64,000 nucleotides of DNA from contig OX381717.1 in NCBI GenBank assembly GCA_947462335.1, positions 46,667,523 through 46,731,522 on the forward strand, given 5' to 3'. Under the pieces are notes generated by a model. That model saw only the letters and a program-made list of their open reading frames with translations. It was not told the DNA's origin and ran no database searches. Made by a program: the position numbers and the translations under genes. Shown piece after piece: positions 44,357 through 58,790 of this stretch. Numbering within the stretch: the stretch's first letter is position 1; every line of letters begins with the position of its first letter. The stretch is from Harmothoe impar. Taxonomy: Eukaryota > Annelida > Polychaeta > Phyllodocida > Polynoidae.

Positions 44357-45589
44357 TTAGGCCTGTGTCAGTAAGCTATTGACTATATAGGTCTATAGAC
44401 ATGCCAGACCTGTGTCGCTATGGTGTATAGAGATATACATGATTCAAGATCTACATGAATTATTTGTATCTCTTCAATTATTTTGTTATTACCTTTTGGT
44501 ATCAAGTATCTTCTGAGATCTTCATGAATATTGTGTATTGGTATGCCACACATTGGATGTGTTTAATGTCATATGGACAAGGTTATTGCAGAGCATTTAT
44601 TGGCAACATTCTATGGTAATAAAGACTAAGGCATAGCCTGTTCATTACACACACATCAAGGGTAGGAAATTATATTTATCAATATTGTGAAAAAAATCCA
44701 TGAAATTGCATGATAATAATTTATCAACTATTTTCAATGTTTGACCATACATTATAATGCTGGAGTAGACCCCAGTCATGTATTATAGTGTAACTGTCAT
44801 TGTTTTTTCATGTACAGTCTGCACTCTTGAATTGTCATTTAAAAGGTTTTCAGTGATGTTCTAGATATCAATTTCAAGAGTCGGTATACAAATTTACCCT
44901 CAGATATTGAGAATCTTCCACATTGACAATATCTGAGAAGTTGCGAAAAAATAATTCAAACGAAGATACTGATTTTTAGTGTCAGCCTTGAGACACTCTA
45001 CCAGAATAACGATTACCAATAGCACTTCTACTGTAAACACATTTGTGCTATTTTACAATTTCTATAAAATTACCTGCAGTAACTGACAATACCATCAATA
45101 CTATAGAATAGCTTTCAACCATAAAAAAATCCTTTTGTCCCTGACATGCAGATGTTTAGATACCGCAGAGACAAAAGTAGTAGCTGTAGCTGTCATGAAT
45201 ATGTCATTCTGCACAATGGCATTGTTGGTGTGCAGCTATATTGATTGATTGATTAAATTTTATTTGGTAACCTGGTAAAAACAACATCTTAAAGCTAAGA
45301 TTCGCTGGTCTCCTGCCTTCGTCAGGTGGGCTGAGAGGTACATACTGCCCAGAATGGCAGAGTACCAGAGTCTTTTCCGTTTATTGTCTGTATAATGGGT
45401 ACCTCACAGGGCTTTATATTAGTATACATCATATAATCAACAGTTCTCATCCAGACATCAGGATGTGATAATTTGTCTCCAGAGTATTTTGTTACACTGT
45501 TATATATGATGTTACAGCCATATGATCGACAAGAGATGGTTGCCCCATTTCTCCTATGTAATTCAAGCATTGAAAGCAGACCTTATTGC

Positions 45590-45880
45590 TTAAGGCCTGG
45601 GGTTGGCGGTCTCCCTGTTTGTGTATGGAGGGCATTATTGTTAGGAGTTCCTTGCCTTGTCACCTGTGACATGATTAATCAGTGATCCAGACCATGATAA
45701 TTTGTCGCTTCTTATTGCATTGCCAAGTTGGCCATTGTAGACCTCTGTGGTGGTCTTAGTGACTTATCAATGGTTACTGTTGTCAGTAAACAGCTGTGGT
45801 GTGTATAATTTGAAGTGCTGAAAGCCTTAGTAGGCTAGGGTTACCATGCATAATGATCAGTGAGATAGTGCCCCATTCAG
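45590..45880 (+). repeat. Array block P, copy 3
   Basis: Closest to copy 1 (38.1 kb), and both continue into GTGCTGAAAGCCTTAGTAGG. Confidence 0.75.
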
Positions 45881-48532
45881 AGATATAAGCCTTGGCGTGT
45901 CATTTGAATGAGTGATGTGTAGTTATCTATAGGATACCAAGTTATAGACATGCCAGGCCTTTGTTGATCTATTTTATAGAGTTGCATGAATATATTATTT
46001 TATACGGTATGGCACCATATGGAGTGTGTCTGATTGCATATAGAGTTGTCCCTTTGTTATTATAATCAATGGACAAGATATATAAGTATGATTTATGATG
46101 ATTGCAGAACATGTTATTGATAGTTATCTATGGTAATAAAAACCATAGCGAAGCCCATACATTAAATACAATAGCGCAAGGATATAATATTTATCTATAT
46201 GTGTAGAACCATGAAACTGCATGATAATAACTGGTGATGTTATATTGCAATTGTTAACAATAGGCCTACATATGTATAATACATTATGGTCCAAAGTAGA
46301 CTCCTGCCATGCATTATGGTATAACTGCTATAATAAACATGTCATTAGTGATTCCTTTCGGTGTAGACTGCCACAAGTCATGGTCACTTGAAGGCTTCTG
46401 GTGATATTCTAGACGTCAATTTCACCAGAAACTGTTCACAGATTGGACTGTCTAAGAGAAGTTATACCCTGGGATAAATTGGCAATCATCTACATTTACA
46501 ATATCCAAAATGTTGTGAGGAAATGATTTGACCAAAGTTACCAATTCGGAGAGTTAACTCTGAGATACAAGTTAACCCTTTAAGGACAGTATATGCTTTA
46601 ATAATAATATGCCATAGACCAACATGATGCATTAAAGCTGTATTCAAGCATGATGCCTATTCTACAGGGTTGATCCACTCCCAAGGATCTGCATGATGCA
46701 CCAATGCATCTCCAGTTGTCTGAAATTCGAATTTTTAAATTCTAATACTTTCAGAAGTTATGAAAGGGCTCCTAATGCATGCACATGTCTTCTTAAGATG
46801 TTCTGAACCATTCCATCTCATCTCATCTCATTTTATACCGTAGAGTTATCTTATCTGTGTAGTATTAGTTGTTATTCCAAGAAATCCTGTATAGGTACGA
46901 TCCTCGAAGGCCAATTGTAGCATGTATCATACATTTGACATATTATTAACCACTGGGCATTATGTACCTGTTCAGCCCAACTGGTGAACGAAGGAAACCA
47001 GCATTTCTTCACCCAAGATGCTGTCTGTACCAGTTTAACAAATAAAATAAAATCGAATCAAATGTCATGTGGTCTGACTCACTTTATAGTCAGTATAAGA
47101 TCGTCTGTAGTTCTACTGTAAACACATCTGTGTTGTTGTATTGCAACGATCTCAAAGTTACTGACAGCATCATAAAACCACTAGAATAAACTTCAAACTA
47201 AAACATAGATAATCTCTTTGTTTCTGACATGTGGGCCTCAGTCCTCCCTAAAGAGACTGAAACCATCCCCCAGCCATCACATATATCAATACTCTTAAAT
47301 AGGTAAAACAAAACAAATAAGGAGATAGTGGCACATATAGAATACAGAAAAATAGTAATACTATTGAAAGGACTAAGCTGCTCATCTGGGTGGGAGCTAG
47401 GTGTGGGTCTTGTGAATATTTCACTTTTATGCTTTTTAATGGCATAATGTGGTATACATCTACCTGCTTCGCATCAACACATAGTATTGTCATCTATTCA
47501 GTCTCATTGAAAGAAGGACATTTTGAATAACTATACTTTTTCTTTATTGGATTTCTGATAACTTTATTATGAATGTTTGTGTATCGATTTATCATAGTGC
47601 TTTACAACAGTTATGGCTGATTTGCATATATCTGCTTACACATATCCAGTGAGGTTTGGCTTTAAATTCTAGCTTCTATCAAAATTGTCCCAAAATATAG
47701 TTTTCTATGGGATTTAAAAGGCACACATATGTACATAGTGTTTGCTGTAGCTTTGAGCATATTTGTAAGACTAACACTAGCACAAAGGCTCAGACGACAG
47801 TACATGAACATGTGTCACTTTAAATAACAAAGGCCTTTAAGGATCACATAGTATGTGGTTTATTGTACTATACCTTAGTTGTCAGTTAATGAAACCCTGC
47901 TGAGTAACTCACTTGTGCTGCCTTGAATCATAGGGATAACCTTAAAGCTCCAAAAGGTGAACTAAAGCACTATGCAGTCCTTACATGGTAAATTGCAATA
48001 CCTCATGAAAATATTTGGCATGTTTTTAATTTACTAGGCAGCTATATCAAATCTCTCAGACATTTGCATTGCCTATGATACTTACTCGGCCCCATATTTT
48101 AAGGGAAGACCCTTAATCTCCCATTATGTAAAACTTCAGCATGTTTGTAAGGCTGACACCTGCTCAAGTGCTTATTGCGACACTACATAAGCAAGCATCA
48201 AAGGTGCACGGACATCCTTAGTTGCATGCTGAGAGCGCTTCACACCCAACAAAATTGCTGACAATTCATAATTATTTTGAACCACTCTTTTGATAACAAC
48301 AAGGCTGTGGTTAGATTTTGAATTGCAGTTGATTTCACCCAAGAGGTGGTTGACCCGCAAAGATGTGTCATATTATGCACAGTTCTTAACTATTACAGAG
48401 CTCAAGTGCATGACTATGTTAAAATGACCTATACACAATAACATGATGTGGAACTATCCCCACAATATAAGACATTATACTTAAATAGACTGACTCACTC
48501 ACTCACTAACTCATTCATTGAAATACTCATGC

Positions 48533-48616
48533 CTTCCCTCCCTCCCTCCCTCCCTCCCTCCCTCCCTCTTCCCTCCCTCCCTCTATCCCTCCCTCCCTCC
48601 CTCTATCCCCTCCCTC
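48533..48616 (+). repeat. CCCT microsatellite
   Basis: Nearly pure CCCT with CTAT and CTTC interruptions. Expanded relative to 41912-41938. Confidence 0.9.
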
Positions 48617-48867
48617 AAAAAGTTATGCCTGGTACAGGAAGGCTTCTGAGGTTCCTTTGTTCTTGCTCAAGCTTGGCGCGAGATATAGCACTTACTCAAT
48701 CACAGAATCATCCCCTCATTTGTTTATACTCATCCACTTCCTTACTAACTTACTCACAATACTATTGTTTCCCGCCACACCTCCAGCACCCCGTAAAGCC
48801 TTTTCCGGATTCCCACTACCGCTGTAATCCAATCCTGCCTTTTAAACTGTCCTACAGTCTATAAATA

Positions 48868-49080
48868 ATGGCTGATTTCACTAACACTGACCCAGATCAC
48901 ATCCAATCTCATCACAACAGTCATCCGTATCTTCTGTCTCTGTCCCCTACCCATTGGCAGATCCCTTGGTTTAGCTTGCAGCACACACCACCCAAGGGGG
49001 AATCTACAGTATCTACCCCCTACCCGGGACTTCCTACCAACCCCAAACCCTGGACACAACCTCTTTCTTTTAATCAATGA
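48868..49080 (+). repeat. Array block Q, copy 3
   Basis: Open for 70 codons starting MADFTNTDPDH. Upstream TATAAATA is shared with the copy at 42259. Confidence 0.6.
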
Positions 49081-49189
49081 ACTGGTGCTCCATTTTCCAG
49101 GTCACTTCTCAAGTTCATGTAATCCGCTAGAGCTTCCTCTGGGTTATTAACTACTGCATATAAATCCCAGATATTTGTTGTTCATGAAT

Positions 49190-49520
49190 CAAGCCTATAG
49201 AACAGGCCTTACAGTTTGGGACCTAGGGGCAGCTGTCCTTCTGGGTGTGTATGGACGGCATGATCGATAGGCCTTCCTGGGCCTGTCACCTGTGACATAA
49301 TCAATGATCCAGACACTAATAACTGATCCCTTTTTATTGCAGTGAAAGGTTCACCTATTGTAGACCTCCTCGGTAGACTCAGTTGTTGATCAATGGTTAC
49401 TGTGCTGGGTAAACCCATAGTGTAGAATCATACTTAGAGGTGCTGAATGCCAATATAGGTTAAAGTAGCCATCCTTTATGATCAACGATATAATAGCCCA
49501 TTCAGGGATTTAAGCCACCA
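49190..49520 (+). repeat. Array block P, copy 4
   Basis: Contains GGGCCTGTCACCTGTGACAT. Follows block Q directly. Confidence 0.75.
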
Positions 49521-51586
49521 GTGTGTGCCATTTGAATTAGTGATGTATTGGGCATTAGGCTACAGGTCTACATGCCAGCTCTTTGTCAACGTGTTGTATA
49601 GAGATATGTCCCAGTTTATCCAACATACAGCCAAATTTCAAAGCTGGATAGAATGAGTCAATTACAGAGACCTTTTCCACTCATATTGCGACAGGAGGAT
49701 ATCTGATTAAACCTCCTAGGAAGTTATAATAATCATCAAACTTCATCATTTTAATTGTGTTCTCTCCTAGGAATACAATACCCATATTATCTACTTGAGG
49801 AGTGGATGGTTCATATGGTTAGTAGTTCACCTCCAAGTTTTCAGGACGTGGGTATATATCATGATAGAGGCAAAGGGTAAATAGTGGTAAAGTAGGCGTC
49901 AGCCATATAAACACCTCCTAGGGGTGCATACATAATTAAAGATCTTCATGAATTAATTGTACCCCTTAGATTAGTTTGTCAGTCCTCGGCAAAGTCACTA
50001 CTAGTTTCTACAGACAGCTTGTAAAACTAAACTACCATGTATGCTGTTTCAGATTACGAATAGAGCTGTTTTGTTCATTCATTATTAAGATCTATACACA
50101 TGTATGATCTATGAATAATTGGCAAGAATATTATTGCCAGGAGCAACAGGGACCAATGCAATGTATACACAGTGCATGCGTGTGCATGAATGGGCTCATG
50201 ACACAAACAACTCTGACAGTCTATGTTAGAAACATAAACTAGGAAATGGCATGTGAAACCTTAATATTTGTAGAACTCCAGAAAGGTTTGTTAGCATCAG
50301 TTTTAGTGCATATGTAGTTGCCTATGTATATTTCTATGTGGGGGGATCACTGTTTCTAATTCTTATTCCATTAGTACGAATAGGAATAGAAGCAATCCTA
50401 AGAAAATTAACTTGACCTGTTAAAGAAGATTATTGTATTTTTCTCATCACAGAAAAGTGAGTATGTTGATATGATACTCCAGTTGTAATGGACAGACATT
50501 TAAATATATTAATACTTACATTTGTGTTATTTTACTGTTTCAATAGAGCAGATCTCATGTAACTGAAAAAGTGTACAACACTACAACAAAGTCTGGACCA
50601 ACACAAACAATCATTTCAATATGCAGACCCTCAGTCTGCAATGGTCTCCCAAAAGAGACATCGGTGGTCTCTCTCTCCCTTACCAACAGACATTTCAATA
50701 ATCTGGCCTGGTGAAAATACCAACATGACAGCGTTAGGGAGAGGCAATACATGGAGTACAAATATATTTCAGTAACAAACAAGTCTCATGCACTGAAACA
50801 ATTGTTTGTTGGATTTCTCGATCCAGGAGTCATGGTGCTTTACATATTAAGGAATGGCAGAGGTAAAATTCTTACATCAAATTTTATCTTCTATCAAACT
50901 AATCATACAAGATATTTATCAGCATTCTCAACCGCTTCAATATCCTTTAGGATTTAGAAGGCAAACAAATACTTATTCAAACAAAGGTGGGTGTGTTGAC
51001 GAGGACTTGTGCACCCTGCCACTACTCAATCAGAACTGAATCAGGTAGGACCGATCCCTTGTCTTATTGGTCACCGACCTCAGTTGTGACACAGTTTGAC
51101 TCTCTCTCATTGGTTCAAATTGTTATTCAGACCAAACAGCAATTTATTTAGTCCCAATGTTTGGGTATTACTGCAGAGAACAATTTCGAAATTGTGACTA
51201 ATGATGTTTCAAAATGAAATTCATTAGTTGTATCTTCTATTTGAAGTCTCTGTTCCAAATGATTTGGAAAATCAGTAATTTCTAAATTTTCTCTAGGAAA
51301 TATTTAGTACCAATGTTTGAGTCACACTGTCCACTGAGTGAGTTCTGTGTTGAGTTTCAGCTATTCCTAGCTTCATCAGGTGTATGCAGAGTAAGTTGAT
51401 TTAATCTATGTTCATACTTTTATTTGTTGTAACAAATAATATTAGTCACGTTTATTGACCTGGTGACTTGATGGTCAGTGAATTATTACCAAATAAGACA
51501 GGTACCACTGGGGTTGGTGGCCTATATAGGCCAGGGTCCACTGATTCATGAATGTGCAGTTTCTGGTTTTGACTCTGATCAATCTT

Positions 51587-51792
51587 TCAATTGACAGTTC
51601 TCCCGTGCTGGTTATGTAGTGAACTACAGGGCAGTGTATTGAATTTAGTAATTAAAAAGTATTTTTTTCCCTACGTTGAACTCTACATTTATGGGTCCAA
51701 GTTAGAGTCTGTAATTATATTTTTTAATTACTAAATTCAATACACTGCCCTGTAGTTCACTACATAACCAGCACGGGAGAACTGTCAATTGA
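51587..51792. mobile_element. Perfect foldback element
   Basis: 72-bp arms (51587-51658 and 51721-51792) appear to be exact reverse complements around a 62-bp loop. The ends are TCAATTGACAGTTCTCCCGT and its inverse. The host paralogue was not identified, so the target duplication is unknown. Confidence 0.8.
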
Positions 51793-52731
51793 CTTATTCA
51801 TATAAAGGATTATGCTTAGATTTTTAAACAGACACAAAGGCTGACATTCTTCATGTCTGCATTGTTAGCATCTGATCTATATTGTGGTTACAAGGGATAT
51901 ACAGAGGATGGAATGAGCTCAGCTGTGAATCTGTACTGCCTCTGTGTATTATTTTATCTCTTTCTCTGCTCTCTCTCTCTCTAAATTCCATATTAGACTT
52001 TTACATATATCCTGATAGCATAAACCCTCTACCTCCTTGCCTTGTAATCTAGCGCTTCCACATATGTTTTCATCAATATCCTTGTTCTTGGTTAGGTTCT
52101 CTGGTACTACTGAACTCCCTGTCAATACCCTAAGTGCTTTCCCATCGCTCACTGCCCTATACATTTTATACCCTCATCCTAAAGCCCTCTTGTATAATAA
52201 ATTGATTTGTTCCTTGACATTCATATCGGTAATTCTTCACACATTTTTAATGAAGACCTCCTGAACTTGATCAACTGTTTCACTTATGATTTCCTCACCT
52301 CGTCACAACATTATAATCACTTACTCACCCGCACTCACTCAATACCTTACTGACTGACTCACCTATGACTCACTCATCTACTCACGCATCTACTCACCCA
52401 ACCATTCACCTACTCACCCACTAGATAAAACCCAACCTATCCTTTTTAACTCCAGAATTCCAGTCCCCACTCTACTATGACAGTTGCTGGAGAGGAAGGA
52501 AGAGTTAAGTACTCCTGCAATGGCATTCATTATTAGTTCAATAATCTATTCATCTACTCGCCAACCAACTCACTCTGTAATTAACTCATATACTCATCCA
52601 CTCGCTCACCTATTCACACAGCCTCAATGCCAATGTCATCCCCACACTTGCAGCTCCCTGTAGTGACTGCTCTGGATCCCCACTACCACTGTAATCCCAT
52701 TCTGCCTTAACTGTCCCGCAGTCCATGAATC

Positions 52732-52932
52732 ATGGCTGATTTCACTAACACTGACCCTGACGGCATCCAATCTTATCACAACAGCCACCAGTATCTTCTG
52801 TCTCTGTCCCCTACCTCTTTGCAGATACCTTGGTTTCGCTCGCAGCCAACACCACCCGAGTGGTTGCTATGGTATCTAAGTACTGCCTACCAACCCAAAC
52901 CCCTGGACTCAACCATTTTTTTTAGTCCATAA
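52732..52932 (+). repeat. Array block Q, copy 4
   Basis: Open for 66 codons starting MADFTNTDPDG. The frame diverges at its end from the other copies. Confidence 0.6.
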
Positions 52933-53006
52933 ACACAGCATTTTCCAGGTCACTTCTCATGTTCATGTAACCTGCCATAGCCTTTTCAGCTTTTCTCACC
53001 ATATAA

Positions 53007-53117
53007 AAGGGTTAATCCACTGACCCGAATGTGTTGGATCGGACGAGATTCATCCATAGGTTTAACATTGTCAATGTTCATCCGATCTGACGGGTTTACG
53101 TCAGTGGATTCACCCTT
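53007..53117. mobile_element. Small inverted-repeat MITE, AAGGGTTAATCCACTGAC family
   Basis: Inverted ends AAGGGTTAATCCACTGAC and GTCAGTGGATTCACCCTT. Absent from the paralogue at about 43861, where CACCAT continues directly toward CTTTAGTTG. Target duplication not resolved. Confidence 0.65.
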
Positions 53118-53149
53118 AAACCAGACAGCTTTAGTTGTTTGGCGCTGTA

Positions 53150-53470
53150 CATGATTCAGGCCTACAGCACAGGCCTGACAGCTTAAGGCCTGGGAGCAGC
53201 TATCCTACTGGTGGTGCACTGGTGTATGGAGGGCATTATCGATAAGCCTTCCTTGACTTGTCATCATTGACATAATCAATGATCCAGTCCCTCTACTGTT
53301 CGCACTGCAAAGTCTGTCCATTGTAGACCTCTATGGTGGTCTTATCGATATTTACGGTTGTTGGTAAACACACATGGCATGCATTATTATGTGCTAAATG
53401 CCAATGTAGGCTAGAGTTACCATGCTTAATGATCAGATATATAATACCCCATTCAGGGACTTAGGCCTGT
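53150..53470 (+). repeat. Array block P, copy 5
   Basis: Lacks the MITE present after copy 2 and so shows its empty site. Confidence 0.75.
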
Positions 53471-53847
53471 GTCAGTAACTATAGCGTATAGGTCTATAGA
53501 CATGCCAGACCTGTGTCGCTATGGTGTATAGATATATAGATATATAATTCAAGATCTACATGAATCATTTGTACCTCTTCAATTATTTTGTTATTACGTT
53601 TTGGTATCAAATATCTGCTGAGACCTTCATGAATAGTGTGTATTGGTATACTACCACACGTGTTGAATTTCATATGGACAAGGTTATTGCAGAACATTAT
53701 ATTGACAACATTCTTTGGTAATAAAGACCCAGGCATGGCCTGCTTATTACACACAGATCAAGGGTAGGGAATATATTCATCAATATTGTGAAAAAATCCA
53801 TGAAATTGTATGATAACTACTTATCAACTATTTCTAATTTGTGGCTA

Positions 53848-54064
53848 CACAGAGAGAAGAAGTAGAATCACTGCAACTCTCAAATGGGAGTCCAGCCCCG
53901 ATCACTGAGGTAACTCTCCCCACAACTCTAAAGTGACTCCCAATCATTAAAGAGTCTTAGAACAGAGTCATTATAGAGTCATTATAGAGTTATTTAGAGT
54001 CCTGGGGAGAGTTACCCCAGTGATCAAGTTGGGAGTCACAGTGATTCTACTTCTTTTCTGTGTG
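53848..54064. mobile_element. MITE with TA target duplication (Tc1/mariner type)
   Basis: Ends CACAGAGAGAAGAAGTAGAA and the inverse TTCTACTTCTTTTCTGTGTG, with TA on each side. The empty paralogue at about 44745 reads GACCATACATTATAATGC. Inside are CTCTCCCCACAAC / GGGGAGAGTTAC inverted segments. Confidence 0.8.
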
Positions 54065-55229
54065 TATACATTGTAGCACTGGAGTAGACCTCTACCATGT
54101 ATTATAGTGTAACTGTCATTGTTTCTTCATGTACAGTCTGCAAAACCTTGAATTGGCATTAAAAAGTTTTCAGATGTTCTAGATATCAATTTCAAGAGTC
54201 GGTATACCAATATAGCCTCATATATTGACAATCTTCCACATTAACTATACTGACTACCATTAGCACTTCTACTGCAAACACATTAAATTTTGTGCTATTT
54301 TACAAATTCTATTAAATGACCTTCAGTAACTGACAATACCATCAATACTATAGAATTACTTAAAAAAAGTCCTTTTGTCTCTGACATGCGGGCGTTTAGA
54401 CCCCACAGAAAATAGTAGTCCTCCGTTACCTAGCGCTTAGACATAGTATATAATCAATATTGTTAGATAGGTGAAACGTTCATATAGATATAGTGGAGCT
54501 CTGTGTCGCCGTCATGAATATGTCCCTTTGCACAATGGCATTGTTGGTATGCAGCTATATTGATGGATTGGTTGATTAAATTTTATTTGATAACCTAGTA
54601 CAAACATCACTTTAAGACTAAGATCTGGTCTGGTCTCCTGTGTTCACCAGGTGGGCTTAGAGGCACATACTGCCCAGAATGGCATAGATCAATTCATGAG
54701 TACAAGCACCAGAGTCCTTTCCGTTCATCGTCTGCATAATGGTTACCTCACAGTGGGCTTATGATAAGTATACATCATGATTATATTGAACGGTTCTCAT
54801 CTAGACATCAGGATGTGATAAATAATTTATTATTTAACAATTATTGTTTCCAGAGTATTTTGTTACATTGTTACATGATTTTACAGCCTTTTCATCCGTA
54901 CGATATGGTCCCCCTATGGTCCCAAGCATTGAAAACAGACCCACCGCCAGATTTTTTTGTAGTTTTGCCAAAAATCTGAAAAAGATGATAAATATAAAAA
55001 ATTGAAATGAGGTGTTGGCATTGTAATTCCTTGACCATTCTTTGTAAACACAAATGGAATAAAGGATCTGAAAGAGGATGTCATAAGCTTCAATATGATA
55101 CCAAACATGGGGAGCTTCTACTAGGCTTTGTGAGAAAAAAAATTCATCAATTTCAAGTAATATTTTCTTGTGCAGCTCCTTGAATTCGGTGCTCTGGCCG
55201 CTATAGCGTCCTGCTGGTGGTGAGAGGGT

Positions 55230-55460
55230 TAATAGCTTTAAGGCCTTGGAGCAGGGGTCCCCCTGGTTGTGTATGGAGGACATGATTGATAGGACTTCCT
55301 TGCCTTGTCACCTGTGACATGATTAATCAGTGATCCAGACCTTGATAATTGATCCCTTTTTATTGCATTGCCGAGTTGGTCATTGTAGACCTCCGTGTTG
55401 GTCTTAGTGGCTTATCAATGGTTACTGTTGTCAGTAAACACCAGTAGTATAGATGATTAG
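55230..55460 (+). repeat. Array block P, copy 6
   Basis: Contains CACCTGTGACATGATTAATC as in copy 3. Confidence 0.75.
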
Positions 55461-58400
55461 AGGTGCAAAAACTCTGTATAGGATAGATTTTCCATACTAC
55501 CTTCAGGGATTTATGTTTATCTTTGTGGTAAGAAAGTGTGATCTGTGGTAATCTCTCGAGTATTGGACTTTATATAGTTGTACGCATATTCTAAGATCTA
55601 CATTTCTTATTTGTATCTCTCAGGTTATTTTGTCAGTACTTGGGCCAAGGAACTATTGAGCTCAAAGTGAATATGGTATGTTGTATGGCATTACGTGGGG
55701 TGTGTCAGATTACAAATATAGATATCCTTTTATTATCAAGGTCTATATGAATGATATTATGTCTAGATGATTGCAGAGTATGTTATGCGAAGGCTGTTAG
55801 ATGGCAACAAGGACGAAGGCAAAGGATAATAGATTACATATGCATGAAGAACCTTTTGAACCATTCATACATAATGTAGCTGCACACTACATTTTACCAC
55901 TCTACATGAATACAACAAGTATGCATGTACAACTGTAGGCTAGTCTTTTTGGAGTATCACTTTTATTATTACACTGCATGTAGTTGGCCATAGAAATTCT
56001 ATCTGGAAAAACAATGAATTCACTGTTTGAGACTTTGTTGAACCTAATGCATCGTGGCTGAGCAGAGGATATCAGTGTAAAGCAACTGCATTGTTCTCTA
56101 TTTTTAAATTCAGTATGATCCAGATATGAGTCCAAAGCTTTGAACAGTTCCTCTGATACAGCATTTATGCTCTGCCCATTCTCCATCAATAACACAAAGT
56201 AAGCACATGTGTTATTTTACAATTTCAATAGAGCAACATTCAGTTAACTGAGAAAAAACAAGTACACCAAACTATTGACCAACATAAACAATCACTTTGT
56301 CTCTGACATACATCAGTCTGCAACGGTTTTCCCCAAAGAGACAGCAGTGGTAGCTCTTCCCTTTGTCAATGGACATTTCAATCATCAGGAATAAGAAAAA
56401 TATTAATATGGACAGATTGGGGGGAGAGGCATCACATGGAGCAACAGTACATCTCATGGACAAACAAGTGTGACTTTGAAAAGATATAATTATCAATAGG
56501 ATTTCTGTTGGAGCAGTCCGGGAAGAATGGCAGTTGAGGTATGGGCTTGACCCTTGCTTGACCGAATATGACACAAAACCAGAGGAGGATTTCCCTCCAC
56601 AACTCATAGGGTGCCATATGACCAACCTAGAACCAATCCAGGTCAGTGTTTACAATGTTGCTAAGGTGTGTCCCAAAACTAGGCCTCTGGTAGGTCGAGG
56701 TGTTGGGTCAAGGTCACTGCCTGGTTTGGAGACCAAGCAGCTCTGGACTTGCATAGGTCCCCTTGTTGGGGGATCTCCCAATGTGTGGGGGTACGGATAA
56801 AATGACACCCAATGCCCCAACTAGGGTTTGCTATAGGTAGAACAACCTAATAGTGTGAATGTGTGTATCAGCAGACTGCCCATAAAGCATAAAAAATATA
56901 TTGATGCATTATTGGGAGGCAACATGTAGGTTCGGTTTCGTCAATTGGCTCATCAGAAGCATGTAGGGTACAATAGGAACTGTAGGTAATATTTTTTATC
57001 CTATGCCAGGGTATTTTTATGTTTCAATCCTCTAACAAGAGTTTTTGAAATTCATACCCGGTCACACATACTAGTGACGTATGTGTGGTGAGTCGTAGAT
57101 AGGAGACGTTTTGTGTGACAAATCATGTTCTACTGGTTTTGTGTAGTCAAAAGGATCTCTGACAGATTATTAAAGGTTCAGTTTTCAAGATTCCATCATA
57201 CCTTTTATTGAAAGTTTTAACAGCAATGACAGATTGACATACCAGGATAATGACTTCAGTGAGGTATGGAATTGATAAGGGACTCAAAGGGAACTCTCTG
57301 TAGGCTTTACGAGGCGCATAGATGGAACAGTGCTGGATGTAGCTTTGAAACTTTGAAAGACTGACACAAGAGCAAAGGCTGAAACATTGCATTAACATAA
57401 TTCTTAATTGCAATTACTCATGAAAATACTTTTAATGAACTCATCAGGAAATATCATCTACATTATTAGCTATGTTAATTTATCCTGGTTCTTGTACTGG
57501 TTTTGGCGGGATACCCATTATCCGGACAGGCATAGTCTTAATTCCATTATGGAATAGTTTTAGATGCAAAACTTGAACATGACTGTTTAACTCACACATG
57601 CACAAGTGGTGATGGAGACATTATATGAGCAAGCACCAAAGGTGCACAAACATCATTGATTGCATTATGACACAGGCTCACATCAAAAGGAATTGCTGAC
57701 GATTCACCACTATTGTGAATTCCCCCATTATAACCACAAGGCTGCAGTGAGATTTTGAATGGCAGCAGATGAGCTGGCCCAATCAACAGATTCACAGGAA
57801 GTTGACCTACATCAATGTGTGGCACAATACGCTGTTCTTAACTATCACACAGCTCAAGTGTACGGATATGTAAGAACGAGCTATACAGACTTATCATTAT
57901 GTGGAACAATCCTCATTATTCTGTATTAGGTTTTAGCAGGCCCGGGAAATGAAGGAAAATCCTTCCCAGAGCTGTTATTTACACCAGTGTTAATTTTCAC
58001 ATTGCATGAGTGGGGCTCTTAGCTAAGTCACCATGGTAAAACTGATAATGGCTCACTGCCTACTTGGTGAAGTGGAGGAACACAGAGGGAAAGTCTATAG
58101 AAATAGCTTATTTATATGTGATTTCATGGCAATCCCATGTATGATTCACTATTCCCCATGTATGATTCAAGAGCACACACTAATCTATCTTATGGGATAA
58201 ATACATATAACAGCAAATTGATAAAAAATTCAGCAAATGGCATATAAGAAAACCGTTGCTAATTTTAGCCCTGTAGTGTTTATGCTACAAGCAAAACCGT
58301 TGCTAATTGTAGCCCTGCAGTGTTTTCACACCTACCTACGTTGTGAAAATTAACACTGGTCTAAATAATGGCTCTAGGGAGGATTTCCCTTTATTTCCGG

Positions 58401-58602
58401 ACCTGTTTAGAGCAACCTCTACCATTTTCCATATACTACTTACTAGGTACTAAATACCATACTCAGTCCCCTACCACAGCCCCAAAGAATGGTACTGGTC
58501 ATGTTTATCAGAAAATGATCTTTCCTGTGCTAGCTCTAACTTTCTCTCACTCTCTGTTTTTTCATTCTCAATCTACACCCCCAACCTAAGCACAATTGTA
58601 GC
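55461..58602. other. Array sequence without a supported gene
   Basis: Includes block R at about 56320. The stretch at 56534-56800 is open for 88 codons but has no motif and no conserved counterpart. Confidence 0.45.
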
Positions 58603-58790
58603 AGCTTTGATTTCACTAACCCTGACCCTGATGGCATCCAATCTTTTCACAACAGCCACCAGTATCTTCCGTCTCTGTCCTCTACCCCTTTACAGATACC
58701 TTGTCTTTCCCTGCAGCATACACCACCCGGATGGTGGGCATGGTATATATACTGCCTACCAACCCTAACCTCTTTTTTGGTTCCTAAAAT
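58603..58790 (+). repeat. Array block Q, copy 5
   Basis: Starts TTTGATTTCACTAACCCTGA, so it lacks the ATG of the other copies. It runs into a repeat beginning GTGGCGGATCCAGGATTTT (58795-58940). Confidence 0.6.

Noticed and set aside
56534..56800. 88-residue plus-strand ORF
   Set aside because: No motif, no paralogous conservation, and chance-length openness.
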